DNA from: an uncultured Lachnospiraceae bacterium
Lineage (GTDB): Bacteria > Bacillota > Clostridia > Lachnospirales > Lachnospiraceae
Length of the DNA: 38,223 nt
Reading direction: 5' to 3'
NCBI GenBank assembly: GCA_949879775.1
Contig: CATLBW010000010.1
Coordinates: forward strand, 1-38,223
The translations under genes were made by a program, and so were the position numbers. The notes below the pieces were generated by a model. That model worked only from the letters and a program-made list of their open reading frames with translations. It did no database searches and was not told the origin of the DNA. Below, in pieces: positions 1-9,033 of the stretch. The number at the start of each line of letters is the position of its first letter. The stretch's first letter is position 1.

Positions 1-1943
1 TTTCCTTCAAAGGGGCTTTCCAAACGGTAGAACGTGCCAAATTGTATCAGCTTGCGGTATTTTTTCATAAAGGAAACCTGCTCCTTTACCTCTGAAACCT
101 CCTCATTTGTGAGGCGGTTCAAATCCAGCTCATAGCCAAACGTCCCAAAATAGGCCACATTCGCCCTGGTATGCAGGGGCGTATTGCGGTAAACCTGATG
201 GTTGGGGCTCATGGACACATGGGAACCCATACTGCTGATGGGGTAGCACAGGGAAGTGCCATACTGGATTTTCATGCGCTCTACAGCATCCGTATCATCG
301 CTCACCCAGCCCTGGGGCGCGTAATAGAGCATCCCTGCGTCAAAACGCCCGCCTCCGCTGGCACAGGATTCAAACAACACTTCCGGAAATTCCTGGGTTA
401 GCCGCTCATATAAATCGTAAACCCCCAGGATATAACGGTGATAAACCTCCCCCTGACGCTCTGGCGGCAGGCTGGCGCTGAAACACTCCGTGATGCTGCG
501 GTTCATGTCCCATTTAATATAGGATACTTTTGCCTCCCTGAGAATCTTTGCCATCATTTCATATATAAATCCTACAACTTCTTTCCTGGAAAAATCCAAC
601 ACATACTGGTATCTTCCGTGGGATTTTGCCCTCCCTGGGGCGGCAAGGACCCACTCCGGGCGCTGACGGTACAAATCAGAATCCTCATTTACCATCTCCG
701 GCTCAAACCAAAGCCCAAATTTCATGCCTAATTGCTCTATGCGCTCTGCTATGCCTGTAATCCCCCCTGGAAGCCGCTTTGTATTCGCCACCCAGTCCCC
801 CAGGCCGGCGCGGTCGCTGCTCCTTGCCCCGAACCAGCCGTCGTCAAGCACAAACAATTCGACGCCGCACTCCTTGGCTTTTCCAGCAATCTCCACCAGT
901 TTATCTTCTGTAAAATCAAAATATGTCGCTTCCCAATTATTTATTAAGATGGGCCGCTCCTGATCCCTCCACTTCCCCCTTGCCAAACGCTTCTGGTACA
1001 GCCGATGGAAGGTCTGGCTCATATCATTTAACCCTTTGTCGGTATACACCATCACAGCCTCCGGGGCCTGAAAGCTTTCTTGGGGCTTTAGCTGCCAGGA
1101 AAACGTATCGGGATGAATCCCCGCCAACACCCGGACGGTGTCATGGGCGTCCACCTCAGCCTGCATCAGGAAATTGCCGCTGTAAATAAGGCTAATGCCA
1201 ATGGCCTCCCCTTGACGCTCTGTCGCTGTAGGACGTTTCAATACAAGAAACGGGTTATGCTGATGGGAAGAATTGCCCCGCAGGCTGCCGATGGACTGCA
1301 CGCCCATAACAAGTTCCCTGGTTACGATATGGCGTTCCCTTGCCCATGCCCCGGATAACTGCACCCATTCATAACCACAATCCGGCAAATCAAGGCAAAG
1401 GCTCATGGCACGCGCAAGCTGCACAGGCTCTGCCCCCTCATTGCAATAGCGGACGCTCCGGGCTATAACCCCGCCCTCGGCAAAAATGGTATAAAGAAGC
1501 TCGGCGCGGATTCCCGTCACCGGGTCTTTCAATTCTACCACCAGCGTAGAAGCCTCCGCGCCATCCTCGACATAAGTTGCCGGAAGCCCATAAAGCTTAG
1601 GTTTCCCGGCTTCCACGCGATGGGATTGGTACTGGAAGTCACTCACCCTGCTTCCGTTTAGCTGGCAAATTTCCACTGCCGGGCTTCGGTAATCCCCGCT
1701 GCCAAAGCAGGGCAGCTCCTGTTTGACATGCTCCAATGAAAACGTCCTGTCCCCTGCAAATGGGCAGGAAGACATCGGGCGCACAGCAAGCTCCAGTAAA
1801 TCCGACATATCCTCCCTGTCATGAATCCTTTTGCCAAAATAAAGCTGTCCCAAATGACCATTTGGCAGCGCCATCATCACATAGCTTATGTTTTCATTCC
1901 ATAAATGGAACACTTTTGATTCCTCATGATATACAATCTTCAT
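1..1943 (-). CDS. Alpha-galactosidase, glycoside hydrolase family 36 (3' end beyond window)
   Basis: It hydrolyses terminal alpha-1,6-galactosides such as melibiose, raffinose and stachyose, probably in the cytoplasm since no signal peptide is seen. The reverse strand reads 647 codons without a stop and runs off the left edge; GH36 enzymes are about 730 residues, so roughly the last 80 are missing. The catalytic nucleophile is D479 in the KWDMNR motif and the acid/base is D549 in SDDTDA, the usual GH36 spacing. The motifs ESCASGGGRFD and SHVSMSPNHQ are also present. Two in-frame ATGs occur at 1949 and 1943; the AGGAGG box is only 2 bases from the first and 8 from the second, so 1943 is chosen. 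It lies directly downstream of an AraC-type regulator on the same strand, the usual arrangement for a raffinose/melibiose utilisation locus. No frameshift was seen. Confidence 0.95.
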   Translation of the reverse strand, partial: MKIVYHEESKVFHLWNENISYVMMALPNGHLGQLYFGKRIHDREDMSDLLELAVRPMSSCPFAGDRTFSLEHVKQELPCFGSGDYRSPAVEICQLNGSRVSDFQYQSHRVEAGKPKLYGLPATYVEDGAEASTLVVELKDPVTGIRAELLYTIFAEGGVIARSVRYCNEGAEPVQLARAMSLCLDLPDCGYEWVQLSGAWARERHIVTRELVMGVQSIGSLRGNSSHQHNPFLVLKRPTATERQGEAIGISLIYSGNFLMQAEVDAHDTVRVLAGIHPDTFSWQLKPQESFQAPEAVMVYTDKGLNDMSQTFHRLYQKRLARGKWRDQERPILINNWEATYFDFTEDKLVEIAGKAKECGVELFVLDDGWFGARSSDRAGLGDWVANTKRLPGGITGIAERIEQLGMKFGLWFEPEMVNEDSDLYRQRPEWVLAAPGRAKSHGRYQYVLDFSRKEVVGFIYEMMAKILREAKVSYIKWDMNRSITECFSASLPPERQGEVYHRYILGVYDLYERLTQEFPEVLFESCASGGGRFDAGMLYYAPQGWVSDDTDAVERMKIQYGTSLCYPISSMGSHVSMSPNHQVYRNTPLHTRANVAYFGTFGYELDLNRLTNEEVSEVKEQVSFMKKYRKLIQFGTFYRLESPFEG

Positions 1944-1949
1944 ATCCAT

Positions 1950-2098
1950 TTCCTCCTTCTGGCGTTCCCTGCTTATTAAGTTGTATTCATTATAAACAAT
2001 CCCAGGGAGGAAATGTTAGAGGTTTTTGTGTCAGAAATCTGTCAAAATGTTTCCCAACCCTCTTTCCTTCTTAATGGTGATACCTCTTCTTCCAACAA
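1950..2098 (-). promoter_or_regulatory. Promoter region of the alpha-galactosidase gene
   Basis: Reading the minus strand, a perfect TATAAT -10 box lies at 1994-1989, about 40 bases before the ribosome binding site. No good -35 box sits 17 bases upstream of it. A TTGACA occurs further upstream near 2038 but is too far away to pair with this -10. A strong -10 with a poor -35 fits a promoter that needs an activator, and the neighbouring AraC-type protein is the obvious candidate. The binding site itself was not identified. Confidence 0.5.
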
Positions 2099-2941
2099 TC
2101 AAAAACCATTTCGCTCCCCACGCTGCATCCTGCGGTAATGGCTGGGAGGCATCCCCATCTTCTGTTTAAATGCTTTTGAAAAGACTAACACATCCTGATA
2201 ACCGCAAGACATTGCCACCCCTTCCACGGAAAGCTCTGTAATTTCCAACAATTCCCGCGCCCGCACCAGCCTCAGGCGCGTCAGGAATCCTTTGGGGGAA
2301 ACCTGAAGGTTCTTGATAAATATTTTATACAGATAACTGCGGCTTACACACACATGTTCCGCGATTTCTGACACGCCAATCTCTCGAAAATAATTATTCT
2401 GGATAAAATTAACTGCTTTTTTCACATAGACGCTGTCACGGGCTTCCTCCGAAACAGCTTCCGTCTGAGCGTCGCGCATAAGCACTGCAAAAAATCCATA
2501 GAGCAGGCTTTGGAGGTGAAATTGATGCGTCTGGGAAAATGTATTATTTTCCAACATCCTTAAAACAATCCTCTGCAATTCTTCTTTATACCCGCTCTGG
2601 AATATATGCTGATTGCTATTCAGCCCTAAATCCTGCAAAAACCGTTCGGCGTGCGTGCCTGCAAAACCAATCCACAAATAGGTCCAGGGTTCCTTGGCGT
2701 CTGCCTGATAAAAGGTCACTGCTTCCGGCTCAATCAGGAAACCCTGACCTTCCTTCAATTTATACTTGCGCTCTCCCACCTGGTATATGCCTTTCCCTGA
2801 AAGGATATAATGTAAAATATAATTGGGCCGCACAGCAGGTCCAAAGCTGTGACAAGGCTCACATTCTGACACGCCGCAAAAACACAGATACAAATCTTCA
2901 AATTTTGAACCGGGCAGTTGCAATACATGGGCGTCCTCCAT
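2099..2941 (-). CDS. AraC-family transcriptional regulator
   Basis: A 280-residue regulator with an N-terminal cupin-like sugar-sensing domain (about residues 20-150, including the YILSGKGIYQVGERKYKLKEG stretch) and a C-terminal double helix-turn-helix (about 175-275) carrying the typical GVSEIAEHVCVSRSYLYKIF and CGYQDVLVFSKAFKQKMGMP segments. It resembles MsmR/RafR-type activators of alpha-galactoside operons, and it stands immediately upstream of the GH36 gene on the same strand, so it probably activates that gene. The start at 2941 is chosen because AAAGGAGG stands 7 bases upstream. A longer frame from 2971 would translate the dispersed repeat at 2957 and is rejected. Confidence 0.92.
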   Translation of the reverse strand: MEDAHVLQLPGSKFEDLYLCFCGVSECEPCHSFGPAVRPNYILHYILSGKGIYQVGERKYKLKEGQGFLIEPEAVTFYQADAKEPWTYLWIGFAGTHAERFLQDLGLNSNQHIFQSGYKEELQRIVLRMLENNTFSQTHQFHLQSLLYGFFAVLMRDAQTEAVSEEARDSVYVKKAVNFIQNNYFREIGVSEIAEHVCVSRSYLYKIFIKNLQVSPKGFLTRLRLVRARELLEITELSVEGVAMSCGYQDVLVFSKAFKQKMGMPPSHYRRMQRGERNGF

Positions 2942-2956
2942 CCAAAAACCTCCTTT

Positions 2957-3006
2957 TGTGCGAGTGCGCATATTATTTTTATCTTATAGGAAAGGCGCTT
3001 TCACAC
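2957..3006. repeat. Partial copy of a dispersed hairpin repeat
   Basis: This 50-base segment begins TGTGCGAGTGCGCAT, continues through an AT-rich stretch and ATCTTATAGGAAAGG, and is repeated 54 bases downstream (3011). This copy lacks the second half of the hairpin. It forms the 5' leader of the AraC-type gene and ends just before its ribosome binding site. Confidence 0.85.
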
Positions 3007-3010
3007 TTTT

Positions 3011-3096
3011 TGTGCGAGTGCGCATATTATTTTTTATCTTATAGGAAAGGCACTTTCACGCATTAGCGTGACAAGGTCCTTCCTATAAGATGAAAA
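3011..3096. repeat. Full copy of the dispersed hairpin repeat
   Basis: The element starts with TGTGCGAGTGCGCAT, then a T-rich run, then the arm ATCTTATAGGAAAGG, an inner hairpin CACGC-ATTA-GCGTG, the matching arm CCTTCCTATAAGAT, and an A-rich tail. The outer stem is about 14 bp with one bulged A. The T-run on one side and A-run on the other make it look like a bidirectional intrinsic terminator. The same structure recurs at 11061-11147, and the GTGCGAGTGCGCAT head alone recurs at 18405-18418. Confidence 0.88.
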
Positions 3097-3122
3097 AGGT
3101 GGTCGGCAACCCGACCACCTTA
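3097..3122 (-). terminator. Intrinsic terminator of the FlxA-like gene
   Basis: A perfect stem GGTGGTCGG/CCGACCACC with a 4-base loop lies immediately after the stop codon of the minus-strand gene at 3123. On that strand it is followed by TTTTTC. It abuts the hairpin repeat. Confidence 0.9.
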
Positions 3123-3926
3123 CTATTGTCTCATATCCATCTGGACTGACTGAAAATTCGTCTTAAACATCATACCGCCATTATTGTAAAAACCTTTCGC
3201 CCCAACGCTGCCGGACGTCTGCTTCACAACCCCTGCTTCAGCCTTGGCGCTTCCGCCAAACATAAAGGACTGCATTTGCTCTAAACGGAGCACTTCCTTT
3301 TGCAACTGGGCCCGCTGTTCCTTTCTAGCGTCCGTGGCGTCAGCTCCTCTTGCTGCATCCTGGTTGATTTCTGACTCACGGACCCTCGCCGCCCCTTCGG
3401 CCTGCGCAGCCGTGTTTCTCACTATACCAATTTGATTGACAGTCGCCTTTGTAGAAAGGCTTTTATGCATAATCCCAGGCAAGGTTTCACGGACGTCTTC
3501 CTCTGCTTTTGCACTTTCGGCATTCCGCTCGCTATCCGCGCCGGGCATATTATCCTGCCGCCCGTTGGCACTCTGCCCAGGCTGCGTTCTCTGCTGCTTC
3601 CTGACAGATTCCTTGGCTGCGTCTTCTTTCTGTTCTTTCTTAGCCTTGGCAGCCTTTTCCTCTTCCTGCTGCTTTTTCTGTTCTTCCAACTGCCGCCGCC
3701 TAAGCTCCCGCTTCAAATCGCTGATTTCCTGTTGGATCTTCTGGCGTCTGTCAGCCTTTTCCTCCGCAGTCATCTCTGTATTGGAAGAAAGTTCCTGCCT
3801 TTGCTTCTGGGCAGCCGTAATCTTACCCTGAATCTCCTTGCTGACAGAATCTTCCGTCGCGCTTATCTGTTCTCTTGATACCTGCCGGGCGCTCTCCGCC
3901 GCATTTACATTACTGACCTGCATCAT
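3123..3926 (-). CDS. FlxA-like coiled-coil protein
   Basis: A 267-residue, highly charged protein without a signal peptide or membrane segment. Residues 25-110 form a long coiled coil rich in K, E, Q and R; the part around QGKITAAQKQRQEL, SSNTEMTAEEK and QEISDLKRELR matches the pattern of FlxA-like family proteins. The middle is low-complexity (AKAKKEQKEDAAKE and similar) and the C-terminus contains GFYNNGGMMFKT. Its function is not established. The ATG at 3926 is chosen because AAGGGGG stands 9 bases upstream. The gene is monocistronic: a terminator follows it, and a TATAAT-like -10 lies in the 3966-4089 gap. No flagellar gene is adjacent, so a flagellar role is not supported by context. Confidence 0.75.
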   Translation of the reverse strand: MMQVSNVNAAESARQVSREQISATEDSVSKEIQGKITAAQKQRQELSSNTEMTAEEKADRRQKIQQEISDLKRELRRRQLEEQKKQQEEEKAAKAKKEQKEDAAKESVRKQQRTQPGQSANGRQDNMPGADSERNAESAKAEEDVRETLPGIMHKSLSTKATVNQIGIVRNTAAQAEGAARVRESEINQDAARGADATDARKEQRAQLQKEVLRLEQMQSFMFGGSAKAEAGVVKQTSGSVGAKGFYNNGGMMFKTNFQSVQMDMRQ

Positions 3927-4089
3927 AACCCTAACCCCCTTTCCTCTTCTTATTTTGTCGTTCACTATTAAAAAGCATCTTTACTTTATTATATCGACTA
4001 ATTTTGAGAAAAAATTAATTCCTTCCTACAATTTATTGTTCTACAATCATTATTCTACAATCCCTGCACATAACCCTGCTTCCCGGAAG

Positions 4090-6015
4090 TCAAACGCCCA
4101 TGCACGCCTGCCTATTTTCCTCATTGCCCGCGGAAATAAACTCCAAAAACTGCTGTTCGGGCAAGGGCTTTGAGAAATAGTAACCCTGGATATAACTAAT
4201 CCCAAGCTCCTCCATAATCTCATACTGCTCCTTCGTCTCAATCCCCTCCGACACAATCTCCAAATCCATCCCATGTACCATATGCATGGCTGCGTCCATA
4301 ACATACTTTGCTTTGCCATTCTCAAAGTAGGCATTCGTCATATCCTTGTCAAATTTCACAATATCCACCGGCATATCCACAATATAATTAAGGTTCGACT
4401 GCCCTGTCCCGAAATCATCTAAAGAAAACTTCACGCCATAATCCATCAGGCTCTTCATATTGTTCAGCAATATTCGTTTTGCCTCCATGGACGCCGACTC
4501 TGTTATTTCCAGATTGATAAAGCTGGACGGGACATCATACTTCTTCATAATTTTGATATAATCCTCCGCCAACTGCTCATATGAACATTGCACCACCGAG
4601 AGATTGATTTCTATATAGTGCAGCCCATACTGCCGGATATCATGTTCCTTTACAAAGCGGCATACCTTCTCAAAAACCATCTCCCCCAGCTTCAATATCA
4701 TCCCATTCTGTTCAGCAACTTCAATAAACAGCCCCGGCGGCACAAGCCCCCCCTCTTCATCACGAATCCTCACCAAAGCCTCCGCAGAGGTAAAACGCCG
4801 TTCCCTGGTAGAATAAATTGGCTGATAATACACTTCCACCCAGTCTTTCTCCATCGCTTCCAGGATTAATTGCTCCGTCCGCTTCTTCCTGTACATTTCT
4901 TCCGCTTTCTCTTTATCCACATAGAAAAAAGGGCTCTCAGAAAAATCTTTGCTGTTCTGCCTGATATCGCGGATTAAATAAAGTATGTCCTCCACATTGC
5001 TCAGCACATTGCCATCCGGAATGGATATCCAACAGGGATGGATGCGAAAACTGCCATCTTTTCCCCACCCTCTGTCAAAACGTGCAAATAACGACTGCAT
5101 CTGCTTCTCTGCCTTTTCAGCATTTTTAAATACGAGCAGAATCTCATCCTCGGCATTTTTAAATGTAAACACACCCGGCAAGTTAATAAAAAATTCTATA
5201 ATTTCCATCTTAACTGCTTCTAATTCATCCCTGCCCATCGTTTTGCGGAAAGAACGCTCAAAGGTCACCGCCAACACGGAAAACTCCTTGCCCTCGCTAT
5301 AAAGCTGCCTGATATATTGAACCAACGCGCCATGGTTAAACATTCCCGACTGCCTGTCTAGGTTCGTCTCGGGGTTCTCCAGTTTCAGATAAAGCACCAC
5401 CATGCCGATGGAACAAGCAAACCCTAAGACCAACATCCCATTATAGCAATACTGCAGCATAGCCGCACAGACCCAAATCACCATCCAAGTCAAAACAGCC
5501 TCCCGACGCCTGGGATTAATCTTATTCCTTTCTTTCTTCATAAGAAAGAAATTCACGACCAGAAAAGCAATGGCAACCCAAAACGCCACTAAGTTGCTCG
5601 GTCCATATGTAACCAGGAACGTAGTCCCATCCTCATCAAACTGATAATAAATCGGCAAAATATATACTAACACAGCGTCCGCCACAGTTATCATCTCATA
5701 TCTGCGCACAGCTTTCCTGTAATCTTCTTTCTTAACATAGACGTCCACACAGATATAGAGCAGGCTGCAAAGGGCAACGCCCACTAAAGTGATCAGATAG
5801 CTCTTGCAGATAAAATCCACAAGCCATCCTGGCAGCTTATCCCTCTGATATATTACAACGATAGACGCAACATCAAGGATAATGCAGAATAAATTTAAGC
5901 AAAATGCACGCAGGAACGCCCGCTGGGTCTTTAAGGATATCCTCCGCTGCCTCAAATAGAAAAATAACAGAACCATCATTAAAACGATTCCGCAACATTG
6001 CATTTGTATGTGCAT
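4090..6015 (-). CDS. Membrane-bound c-di-GMP phosphodiesterase (7TM, degenerate GGDEF, EAL)
   Basis: It is predicted to degrade cyclic di-GMP at the inner face of the membrane. Of its 641 residues, about 1-212 form seven hydrophobic segments, a likely sensory input. About 220-365 is a GGDEF-fold domain whose signature is lost: the active loop reads AEDEILLVF, so it should not synthesise c-di-GMP but might bind GTP. About 380-630 is an EAL domain with EALVR (E412), INLS, LEITES, DDFGTG, KFDKDM, SEGIET and QGYYFSKPLP, that is, every residue usually needed for metal binding and catalysis. GGAAGGG lies 7 bases before the ATG. It is transcribed alone and is divergent from the glycosylase gene at 6171. 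Confidence 0.93.
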   Translation of the reverse strand: MHIQMQCCGIVLMMVLLFFYLRQRRISLKTQRAFLRAFCLNLFCIILDVASIVVIYQRDKLPGWLVDFICKSYLITLVGVALCSLLYICVDVYVKKEDYRKAVRRYEMITVADAVLVYILPIYYQFDEDGTTFLVTYGPSNLVAFWVAIAFLVVNFFLMKKERNKINPRRREAVLTWMVIWVCAAMLQYCYNGMLVLGFACSIGMVVLYLKLENPETNLDRQSGMFNHGALVQYIRQLYSEGKEFSVLAVTFERSFRKTMGRDELEAVKMEIIEFFINLPGVFTFKNAEDEILLVFKNAEKAEKQMQSLFARFDRGWGKDGSFRIHPCWISIPDGNVLSNVEDILYLIRDIRQNSKDFSESPFFYVDKEKAEEMYRKKRTEQLILEAMEKDWVEVYYQPIYSTRERRFTSAEALVRIRDEEGGLVPPGLFIEVAEQNGMILKLGEMVFEKVCRFVKEHDIRQYGLHYIEINLSVVQCSYEQLAEDYIKIMKKYDVPSSFINLEITESASMEAKRILLNNMKSLMDYGVKFSLDDFGTGQSNLNYIVDMPVDIVKFDKDMTNAYFENGKAKYVMDAAMHMVHGMDLEIVSEGIETKEQYEIMEELGISYIQGYYFSKPLPEQQFLEFISAGNEENRQACMGV

Positions 6016-6170
6016 ACTAATTCCCTTCCACAGAAAAAAATTATTATGTACAAATTATACAACACTATCTGCATTTTTACAATATGTCATTGTCTAAAAC
6101 AGCTATTTTGTATTATAATTATTAAGACGCTTTTTCCACCACAACCTTATAATAAAAAAGGAGCCTTGCA

Positions 6171-6692
6171 ATGCCAGATTACCAGCATCTCACCCACCAA
6201 TTTGCACCTGTATTTAACAATAAGTCCAGGCTTTTAATCCTGGGCACCTTCCCTTCCGTAAAGTCCCGGGAACAGCAGTTTTACTATGGGCATCCCCAGA
6301 ACCGCTTCTGGAAAGTCCTTTCCCACATAACAAAAGAACCGCTTCCCACAACCGTCGAAGAGAAGAAACATCTCCTCCTATCCCACGGCATCGCCATCTG
6401 GGACGTAATCCAAAGCTGTGATATTATCGGTTCTTCTGACAGCAGTATCCGCAATGTAGTCCCGGCTGACATTGCCGGGCTGCTCTCCCAGGCCTCCATA
6501 ACATGTATCTTTGGCAATGGCGGCAAAGCCTGCGAGCTTTTTGAAAAACACACCGCCCCAACGCTTGCCGGGTTCCCTCAAATCCCAGCCATCCAAAAAC
6601 TGCCCAGCACCAGCCCTGCCAACGCGTCCTGGCAGTTAGCGCGATTGTGCAGTTACTGGGAAGAAAAATTATATCCTTATATAACTTTCTAA
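6171..6692 (+). CDS. DNA-deoxyinosine glycosylase (uracil-DNA glycosylase superfamily, family 6)
   Basis: This base-excision repair enzyme removes hypoxanthine (deaminated adenine) from DNA. Its 173 residues carry GTFPSVKSRE near position 25, GHPQNRFW near 41, and a C-terminal LPSTSPAN. These are the hallmark motifs of the HDG branch, which differ from the GQDPYH of UNG. AAAGGAG lies 8 bases before the ATG. It is the only plus-strand chromosomal gene in the first 20 kb, divergent from the EAL gene and convergent with the Nudix gene, so it is probably monocistronic. Confidence 0.9.
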   Translation: MPDYQHLTHQFAPVFNNKSRLLILGTFPSVKSREQQFYYGHPQNRFWKVLSHITKEPLPTTVEEKKHLLLSHGIAIWDVIQSCDIIGSSDSSIRNVVPADIAGLLSQASITCIFGNGGKACELFEKHTAPTLAGFPQIPAIQKLPSTSPANASWQLARLCSYWEEKLYPYITF

Positions 6693-6799
6693 AACCAGCA
6701 GCTACGTAAGCGGATATTCTTATTATTTAATATTTTGCAAAACATTTTCCCAAGGAGCGTCTTTGCCAATTCCCCCGTTCTCCCCGTCACCCTGCATCC

Positions 6800-7306
6800 C
6801 TAGGAAAATGCTTGGGGTTCAGGCAAAGGACAGCCTAATAACTCGCCATCTAATACCGCTTCCGTCAGCCGGTCCCCATCATAACTTAATTTAAGGGAGA
6901 AAAATGGCGCATCTTCCATTAACAGGCGTAAGAAAATTTTGTCCCCCTCCCAGAGGTTCAGGGACATCAGGCAGTCTTTGCCCACCCATTCCAGGGCGCC
7001 TTCATCGCATTCCGCTAATGTCCCTTCAAACTTATCCGCCGTATACAGGCACATGTACTCTGTCGGCCAGCCAACAGCAGAAAACGTCACAATCCCACGA
7101 AGAGAATAACCGGTCAGCGTAAGACCGGTTTCCTCCTTTACCTCACGGAGCAAACATTCTTCCGGGCTTTCTCCTAGTTCAAAATGCCCGCCGATTCCGA
7201 TCCATTTGCCCTTATTTACATCATGTTCTTTCTTCACCCTGTGGAGCATCAGGTACTTACCATCCTTCTCTATGTAACACAGGGTAGTCAACGGTGATTT
7301 TTCCAT
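6800..7306 (-). CDS. Nudix hydrolase, MutT/8-oxo-dGTP diphosphatase-like
   Basis: A 168-residue pyrophosphohydrolase. A complete Nudix box is visible at about residues 39-61: G at the start of GHFELGE, then the REVKEETGL core, which together supply the metal-binding glutamates. The surrounding sequence (LCYIEKDGKYLMLHR at the N-terminus, EALEWV-type and LWEGDKIFL later) resembles the 8-oxo-dGTP diphosphatase group, but Nudix substrate specificity cannot be fixed from sequence. The ATG at 7306 is preceded by GGAG at 6 bases. An upstream in-frame ATG at 7318 has no ribosome binding site. It lies 15 bases after the DUF3298 lipoprotein gene and may share its transcript. Confidence 0.88.
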   Translation of the reverse strand: MEKSPLTTLCYIEKDGKYLMLHRVKKEHDVNKGKWIGIGGHFELGESPEECLLREVKEETGLTLTGYSLRGIVTFSAVGWPTEYMCLYTADKFEGTLAECDEGALEWVGKDCLMSLNLWEGDKIFLRLLMEDAPFFSLKLSYDGDRLTEAVLDGELLGCPLPEPQAFS

Positions 7307-7321
7307 AGTGCACTCCATTTA

Positions 7322-8230
7322 TTAATTATTGATTATATATTTATCGTTCATGGTTCCCTTCAGCTCTTTATATGGGACTTCTACTTCTATTGTCCCTGCT
7401 GCGTATGCCGTAACCATATAGGGATTGCAGATTACTACCAATCCTTTCTCATTCAGGTAAAATGTATTTTCTGTCAACACGTCAGCGACATACCCTTCAT
7501 AATCCTCCAGCAACGCATCTTTGTACGGTTCTTTGGTAATCGTCTCTAAAATATGCCGCTCCACAACCTTCCTCGCCTTTACCTCATCCGTGAGGATATC
7601 CGCCAGGTATAGCAAATCTCCAGTAGCCGCGTCAAAACAATACGATGAAGTCCACGTATTGGGATGCACAGACCCCTGCCAATCATAATTTTCAGACTCA
7701 ATGCTCAAAATCCTGGTTGAAGCATACATTACCTTATAATTCATCCCATAGCCAAACCCTGTAAAAGATTTGGCTTCTTCCTCGGGCAAATCCTTGCGGT
7801 AATCCTTTGCCTCTTGGACCTTTCTCGCTATTTCATCCTGATTCGACGTATGCTGCTGTTCAAATACCATATTCATCTTCTTTGCCACATCTTCATTTTC
7901 CTCAATGCTAATGACCGGGCAGTTCTCTGTCACCGACAAAAGCAGCGCCTTGTCCTCCTCATCCTGGATTTCCTGGGAATAATCCGTAAACGTCACCTCT
8001 GGCGCTTTAGACAGTTCCTGCGCCTGGCTGTCTCCATCCGCCTCCGTCTGGGAGCCGCTTTGCTTTTCCTTATTATCCTCCTCAGCCTTAGGCGGCTCCT
8101 CGTCCTCTCTATCATCCGCTGTCTCTCCTGCACTTTGCTGCGGCTGATTCCCCTGTGCAGCGCCCTTCCCGCTGCACGCGGACGCCATCAAGCAAAATGC
8201 CAGCCACAGGACAATAATTCTTTTCTTCAT
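7322..8230 (-). CDS. Secreted lipoprotein with DUF3298/RsiV-like domain
   Basis: A 302-residue predicted lipoprotein. The signal peptide MKKRIIVLWLAFCLMASAC ends in a lipobox with Cys19. A highly acidic, Gln/Glu-rich linker (about 22-75) is followed by a DUF4163/DUF3298-type domain (about 80-295) with the YDWQGSVHPNT and FDAATGDLLYLADIL motifs found in the extracellular part of RsiV anti-sigma factors. There is no cytoplasmic anti-sigma segment or adjacent sigma factor gene, so it is not an RsiV orthologue. A role in cell-envelope sensing or binding is possible but inferred. AAAGGGGG precedes the start. It sits 14 bases after thiD and could be cotranscribed with it, although a functional link to thiamine is not evident. 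Confidence 0.85.
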   Translation of the reverse strand: MKKRIIVLWLAFCLMASACSGKGAAQGNQPQQSAGETADDREDEEPPKAEEDNKEKQSGSQTEADGDSQAQELSKAPEVTFTDYSQEIQDEEDKALLLSVTENCPVISIEENEDVAKKMNMVFEQQHTSNQDEIARKVQEAKDYRKDLPEEEAKSFTGFGYGMNYKVMYASTRILSIESENYDWQGSVHPNTWTSSYCFDAATGDLLYLADILTDEVKARKVVERHILETITKEPYKDALLEDYEGYVADVLTENTFYLNEKGLVVICNPYMVTAYAAGTIEVEVPYKELKGTMNDKYIINN

Positions 8231-8244
8231 TTTAAAGACCCCCT

Positions 8245-9033
8245 TTACGGTTCTTTCATGCGATACATATGGTTCAAAGGCCCATTTCCTTTTCCAAGGG
8301 ACATACCATCAGCAATGGCGCCGGCGACATACTCTTTCGCCCTTCTTGCACTTTCTTTTACGCCAAACCCCATAGCCAGCCCACAGGCAATTGCCGAAGA
8401 CAACGTGCATCCCGTCCCATGCGTATTGCTGCTGGCAATGTGCGGCGCCAACAGCCAGGAAAGTTCCTTTCCATCAAAAAGCAAATCATCGGCACGGCAT
8501 TCATCATGCCCGCCCTTTAGATAAACGCTACCTTTGTATTGTAACGCAAACTCCCTGGCCGCCGCAACCCTTTCTTCCTTAGTTTTCATGGATGATTTTA
8601 ACAATACCTCCGCTTCCTGCAGGTTCGGCGTATAAACCTCCGCTAAGGGCAGGATATTTCGCTTATAATATTCCAGAGCTTTAGGTTCCATCAGGTTTCT
8701 GCCGCTGGTTGATACCATCACCGTATCTATGACCACATGCCGCGCCTGGTATTTCACCAGAATCTTACGGATTACCTGCATCTGCCCCACTCCCGTAACC
8801 ATTCCCAGCTTTACCGCGTCAGGCACGATATCCGTAAAGACGCACTCTAGCTGTTTTTCTAAAAAATCAGGGGATATCGGCAAAACATCCGCTACCCCCA
8901 TCGTATTCTGGGCTGTCAGCGCAGTAATCACGCTCTCTCCATACAGCCCCCATGATGTAATTGTCTTTAAATCCGCCTGTATGCCGGCTCCTCCGCTACA
9001 GTCACTGCCGGCTATCGTAAGCACTGTCTTCAC
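8245..9033 (-). CDS. thiD: Hydroxymethylpyrimidine/phosphomethylpyrimidine kinase
   Basis: It phosphorylates HMP to HMP-P and then HMP-PP, the pyrimidine substrate for thiamine phosphate synthase. Its 262 residues are full length for ThiD, with TIAGSDCSGGAGIQADLKT at the N-terminus, VMVSTSGRNL in the middle, and the ribokinase-fold anion-hole motif THGTGCTLSSA near 205. The start is a GTG at 9033 preceded by GAGAGGG. The gene overlaps the 3' end of thiE by 32 bases, so translation is probably coupled. It is the last thiamine gene of a thiC-thiE-thiD operon under the TPP riboswitch at 11183. Confidence 0.95.
   Translation of the reverse strand: MKTVLTIAGSDCSGGAGIQADLKTITSWGLYGESVITALTAQNTMGVADVLPISPDFLEKQLECVFTDIVPDAVKLGMVTGVGQMQVIRKILVKYQARHVVIDTVMVSTSGRNLMEPKALEYYKRNILPLAEVYTPNLQEAEVLLKSSMKTKEERVAAAREFALQYKGSVYLKGGHDECRADDLLFDGKELSWLLAPHIASSNTHGTGCTLSSAIACGLAMGFGVKESARRAKEYVAGAIADGMSLGKGNGPLNHMYRMKEP

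Noticed and set aside
2942-2971. Longer start for the AraC-type gene (MRTRTK...)
   Set aside because: These codons are the dispersed repeat head; the AAAGGAGG site lies between them and the ATG at 2941.
3432-3878. Plus-strand leucine/phenylalanine-rich frame opposite the FlxA-like gene
   Set aside because: It is the mirror of a lysine/glutamate-rich coiled coil on the other strand, without its own ribosome binding site.
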